A stretch of 25,490 nt of DNA, taken from the NCBI GenBank assembly GCA_046160675.1, contig JBJXHH010000193.1:1-25490 (forward strand), in the 5' to 3' direction. This stretch comes from JACMJP01 sp046160675 (GTDB taxonomy: Bacteria; Bacteroidota; Bacteroidia; Chitinophagales; BACL12). This document shows, piece after piece, positions 22,712 through 25,490 of the stretch (its first letter is position 1; every line of letters starts with the position of its first letter). Position numbers and translations under genes: made by a program. Under the pieces are notes generated by a model. It saw only the letters and a program-made list of their open reading frames with translations, was not told where the DNA came from and did no database searches.

Positions 22712-23629
22712 ATGAGAAAACTTATACTATTTGTTTGCATAATCACATCTTTAAATCTTTTTAGCCAAAGACCTATGTCATGGTGGGAAGTAGGTGTGAT
22801 GGCTGGAGTGGCAAACTACTATGGTGATCTTACTCAAGATTATGTAGTGCCATCTACATCAAAGCCTGCTTACGGCGGTTTCTTTAAATATAATATCAGT
22901 CACAATTATGGTATTAAGTTGAATGTTTATCATGGTGCAATTGCCGGTGCAGACTCTAATAGTAATCGTGCAAACCAGGTTCTTCGTAATCTTAGTTTCA
23001 GATCAGATGTTACTGAAGCAGCTTTAACATTTGAATTTACATATCCGGGTTTATACCCCAGGAAATTACAAAGAACACTTTCCCCCTATGCTAACATAGG
23101 CATAGCAGGATTTCATTTTAATCCTGAAGCCTTTTATGAAGGCGAATGGTATGAACTGCAACCACTGGGAACTGAAGGTCAGGATATAAATGAACTTGAT
23201 TTTCGTGAGCCCTACAGTTTATTCGAATTTGCAATTCCTGCTGCCATTGGCGTTAAATGGGCTTTTACAGAACGCTGGAATCTGGGCCTTGAATATGCAT
23301 TCCGCTGGACAATGACAGACTACCTTGATGATGTGAGCAGAACTTATGTTGACAGGAATTTACTCATTGAATTTAATGGAATAGATGCATATAACCTTTC
23401 AAATAGAACCGGTGAATACCTGAGCAGCGAACCCATTGATTATGATTTAAACGATTTCCGTGGCGACCCTACCAACAAAGACTGGTATATGTTCCTCGGC
23501 CTAACGCTCAGCAGAAATTTCATACCCGGAACTGAAGAAGGCTTCCTTTCACTTGATAAACCGGGACTAGGATGTTTCCAGCCGAAAACCAGGAAGAAAA
23601 ATAACAAGAATTATCACACTACGAGGTAG
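22712..23629 (+). CDS. DUF6089-like outer-membrane beta-barrel protein (paralogue 3)
   Basis: 305 residues, signal peptide with likely cleavage after LFS (residue 18). WWEVGVMAGVANYYGDLTQD is the usual first strand. RNLSFRSDVTEAALTFEF, SPYANIGIAGFHFNPEAFYEG and YELQPLGTEGQD follow. Downstream are MTDYLDDVSRTYVDRNLLIEFNG and LSNRTGEYLSSEP. The C-terminal tail has GLGCFQPKTRKKNNK, longer and more basic than in the other two. It has its own promoter candidate and terminator, so it is a separate transcription unit from paralogues 1 and 2. Function unknown; probably outer-membrane structural or sensory. Confidence 0.85.
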   Translation: MRKLILFVCIITSLNLFSQRPMSWWEVGVMAGVANYYGDLTQDYVVPSTSKPAYGGFFKYNISHNYGIKLNVYHGAIAGADSNSNRANQVLRNLSFRSDVTEAALTFEFTYPGLYPRKLQRTLSPYANIGIAGFHFNPEAFYEGEWYELQPLGTEGQDINELDFREPYSLFEFAIPAAIGVKWAFTERWNLGLEYAFRWTMTDYLDDVSRTYVDRNLLIEFNGIDAYNLSNRTGEYLSSEPIDYDLNDFRGDPTNKDWYMFLGLTLSRNFIPGTEEGFLSLDKPGLGCFQPKTRKKNNKNYHTTR

Positions 23630-23655
23630 AAAACTTACTATAAGCTAACATTTGT

Positions 23656-23683
23656 AAGCGGCGAGTCTTCGCCGTTTTTTTTT
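23656..23683 (+). terminator. Rho-independent terminator after paralogue 3
   Basis: CGGCGA (23659-23664) pairs with TCGCCG (23669-23674) around GTCT, extended by weak pairs, followed by nine T. It separates the DUF6089-like block from the VOC gene at 23708. Confidence 0.92.
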
Positions 23684-23707
23684 AATAAATTTCAAAACCC
23701 AAATAAA

Positions 23708-24115
23708 ATGGCAACTCAAATTTTTGTAAATCTTCCTGTGAAAGACCTGACTAAATCTGTAACTTTTTATGAAGCAATCGGCTTTACAAACAACCCTCAG
23801 TTTACTGATGAATCGGGAGCTTGCATGGTAATAAGCGATACTATTTATGTAATGCTCATAACGCACACAAAATTTAAGGAATTTAATCTGAAGGATATCA
23901 TTGACGGCAAAAAAACGGCTGGGGTAATAAACTCTCTTTCAATGAACAATAACGAGGAAGTAAATGCCTTTATGGAAAAAGCATTGCAGGCAGGTGGCAA
24001 TGAATACAGGCCTGCACAAGATTTCGGGTTTATGCAACTACGAAGTTTTGAAGACCCTGATGGCCATAACTGGGAAGTGTTTTACATGGATATGAGCAAA
24101 TTTCCTAAACAATAA
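23708..24115 (+). CDS. VOC family protein (glyoxalase/bleomycin resistance-like)
   Basis: 135 residues, full length for a single VOC protein of two beta-alpha-beta-beta-beta units. IFVNLPVKDLTKSVTFYEAIGF at 5-26 is the typical opening and SFEDPDGHNWEVFYMD near 113-128 the typical closing strand with the metal-ligand-type Glu. Substrate cannot be told: the family includes lyases, dioxygenases and drug-binding proteins. It is followed after 23 bases by the SRPBCC gene and then a PhnB-like gene, a common small group in Bacteroidetes. Confidence 0.88.
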   Translation: MATQIFVNLPVKDLTKSVTFYEAIGFTNNPQFTDESGACMVISDTIYVMLITHTKFKEFNLKDIIDGKKTAGVINSLSMNNNEEVNAFMEKALQAGGNEYRPAQDFGFMQLRSFEDPDGHNWEVFYMDMSKFPKQ

Positions 24116-24138
24116 TTTAACTCTCTTCAAAAAAAAGT

Positions 24139-24984
24139 ATGATTTTAGAAAAACTCAACTTTACAACAAACATAAAAGCCCCTGCAAAAAAAGTATGGGA
24201 GGTATTATGGTTTGATGCTACCTACCGCCGATGGACGGGTGTTTTTTCTGAAGGTTCTCATGCTGAAAGTGAATGGAATGAAGGCAGTAAAATCCGGTTT
24301 CTTAACCCTGAGGGAGATGGGATGTTCTCCGTTATTGAAAAACTGATCCCTAATTCGCAAATGAGTTTCAAACACCTCGGTGAAGTTCAAAAGGGCAAAG
24401 AAAAAAGTACTCAATGGGAGGGGGCAAGGGAACAATATTTTTTAACTGAAGCTGATGGAATTACCACACTTCGTGTAGAACTGGATACAACGAGTGAGTT
24501 TGCAGACTACTTCACAAAAACATTTCCGAAGGCGTTAGAACTGATAAAAGAAATTTCAGAAAACCCAGTTGAGATTACAATAGAAGCAACTATCCAAGCA
24601 GGAATTGAAAAAGTGTGGAGATATTGGACTGAACCGCAGCATATCATACAGTGGAATAATGCATCAGACGAATGGCACTGCCCCCAAGCTGAAAATGATC
24701 TCTGTTCCGGAGGAAAATTTATGTTTACAATGGCTGCAAAAGACGGCAGTTTTAGTTTTGACTTTGATGGAACTTACACAGAGGTGGAACATCATAAAAA
24801 AATAAAATATAATATAAGTGATGGTAGAAAAGTGTCAATTCAATTTATGAGTGATGGCGCTACTTGCATAGTAAAAGAAACATTTGAAGCTGAAAGTGAA
24901 AACAGTCTTGAATTACAGCTAACCGGTTGGCAGGCGATATTAAATAACTTCAAAAAACATGTTGAAACCTATGAAGAACATTAG
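24139..24984 (+). CDS. Tandem SRPBCC (AHSA1-like) domain protein
   Basis: 281 residues containing two helix-grip domains. The first (about 3-137) opens FTTNIKAPAKKVWEVLWFDATYRRWTG. The second (about 146-277) opens EITIEATIQAGIEKVWRYWTEPQHIIQW and continues CPQAENDLCSGGKFMFTM, typical of AHSA1 proteins; it ends LTGWQAILNNFKKHVE. The two domains are related but clearly diverged, a fusion of two small proteins usually coded separately. Ligand unknown. ATG start; the next gene begins one base after its stop (TAG T ATG), so co-translation is likely. Confidence 0.88.
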   Translation: MILEKLNFTTNIKAPAKKVWEVLWFDATYRRWTGVFSEGSHAESEWNEGSKIRFLNPEGDGMFSVIEKLIPNSQMSFKHLGEVQKGKEKSTQWEGAREQYFLTEADGITTLRVELDTTSEFADYFTKTFPKALELIKEISENPVEITIEATIQAGIEKVWRYWTEPQHIIQWNNASDEWHCPQAENDLCSGGKFMFTMAAKDGSFSFDFDGTYTEVEHHKKIKYNISDGRKVSIQFMSDGATCIVKETFEAESENSLELQLTGWQAILNNFKKHVETYEEH

Positions 24985-24985
24985 T

Positions 24986-25490
24986 ATGAACAAAATGTAT
25001 CCTTGCTTATGGTTTAATAATCAGGCAAATGAAGCTGCAAAGTTTTATTGTTCCGTTTTTGAAAACTCAAGTATCAAATCTGAAAATCCTATGGTGGTGA
25101 TATTTGAATTGCACGGCCAAAAATTTATGGGGCTGAACGGCGGTTCAAACTTTATTGCAAATCCTTCCATGTCATTTTTTGTTGTGTGCGAAACTGAAAA
25201 TGAAACTGACAATGTTTGGAAAAAACTTTCCGAAGAAGGTACAGTACTCATGCCGCTTGATAAATACCCTTGGAGTGAAAAGTATGGGTGGGTACAAGAT
25301 AAGTTCGGTTTTTCCTGGCAAATCTCCCTTGGTGCCCTGTCAGATGTTGGGCAAAAGTTTACCCCGTCTTTCCTATTCTCAGAGGGTCAGTATGGCAAGG
25401 GCGAAGCTGCAGTTTATTTTTATACATCGGTTTTTGAGCCATCATCAATAGTAGGTTTATTATTATATGCAGCAGGTGAAGAACAACCCG
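24986..25490 (+). CDS. PhnB-like VOC family protein, 3' end outside window
   Basis: Hand translation gives 168 codons from the ATG at 24986 to the right edge with no stop. MYPCLWFNNQANEAAKFYCSVFENS is the opening of PhnB / 3-demethylubiquinone-9 3-methyltransferase-like VOC proteins. VIFELHGQKFMGLNGG, NPSMSFFVVCETENETDNVW and YGWVQDKFGFSWQISLG follow in the expected order. A second unit starts near residue 126 (PSFLFSEGQYGKGEAAVYFYTSVFEPS), so the gene codes for at least two VOC units. Start could also be the ATG at 24995. Despite old names, a methyltransferase role is not established for the family. Confidence 0.85.
   Translation, partial: MNKMYPCLWFNNQANEAAKFYCSVFENSSIKSENPMVVIFELHGQKFMGLNGGSNFIANPSMSFFVVCETENETDNVWKKLSEEGTVLMPLDKYPWSEKYGWVQDKFGFSWQISLGALSDVGQKFTPSFLFSEGQYGKGEAAVYFYTSVFEPSSIVGLLLYAAGEEQP

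Overview
The window reads as chromosomal DNA of a Bacteroidetes bacterium, most likely a Chitinophagaceae-type member. Support for this: AT-rich DNA, several promoter candidates with the Bacteroidetes -7 box (TAnnTTTG), DUF6089-type outer-membrane proteins, and family variants typical of the phylum (TrmB with FPDPH, POT-family peptide transporters, TM2/OB protein next to recR). I saw no tRNA, rRNA, insertion sequence, phage gene or CRISPR array. Coding density is high and no gene-free stretch exceeds 300 bases. The assignment to a lineage is inference from gene content.

Layout. 1-1581 (-): the N-terminal 527 residues of a membrane-anchored VWA protein running off the left edge. 1678-3824 (-): pyrH, frr, fabG, transcribed in that order (UMP kinase, ribosome recycling, fatty-acid synthesis). 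3873-7739 (-): a sulfur-handling cluster, transcribed tauE-like exporter, exported rhodanese, Crp/Fnr regulator, DUF2892 membrane hairpin, cytoplasmic rhodanese, rhodanese lipoprotein, then a fatty-acid hydroxylase/sterol desaturase 8 bases further on. 7818-13000 (-): two tandem POT peptide transporters and an APC amino-acid permease, i.e. a peptide and amino-acid uptake block. 13098-16601: trmB (+), a degenerate TrpF-like protein (-), an alkyltransferase-like (ATL) protein (+) and aspS (-), in alternating and tightly packed orientations. 16708-17004 (+): a small acidic lipoprotein. 17020-20371 (-): TM2/OB membrane protein, recR and a glycosyltransferase fused to a degenerate sugar-phosphate transferase, all joined by 4-base ATGA overlaps. 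20560-23629 (+): three tandem DUF6089-like outer-membrane beta-barrel paralogues. 23708-25490 (+): a VOC protein, a double SRPBCC (AHSA1-like) protein and a VOC/PhnB-like protein running off the right edge.

Most notable signals. (1) The first DUF6089-like gene carries an A AAA AAG heptamer, in the same phase as the dnaX slippery site, 24 bases before its stop. The -1 frame is then open for 69 codons and ends in an ATGA overlap with the next paralogue. This could be programmed frameshifting, an unlabelled small gene, or chance. (2) The rhodanese/TauE/Crp cluster looks like a persulfide or sulfite detoxification module. It has a YgaP-like pair split into two genes, a Crp-type dyad upstream of the pair, and no persulfide dioxygenase gene inside the window. 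(3) Three proteins keep an enzyme fold but have lost catalytic residues: a TrpF-like protein, an ATL protein with PAHRV, and the C-terminal sugar-transferase part of the GT2 fusion.
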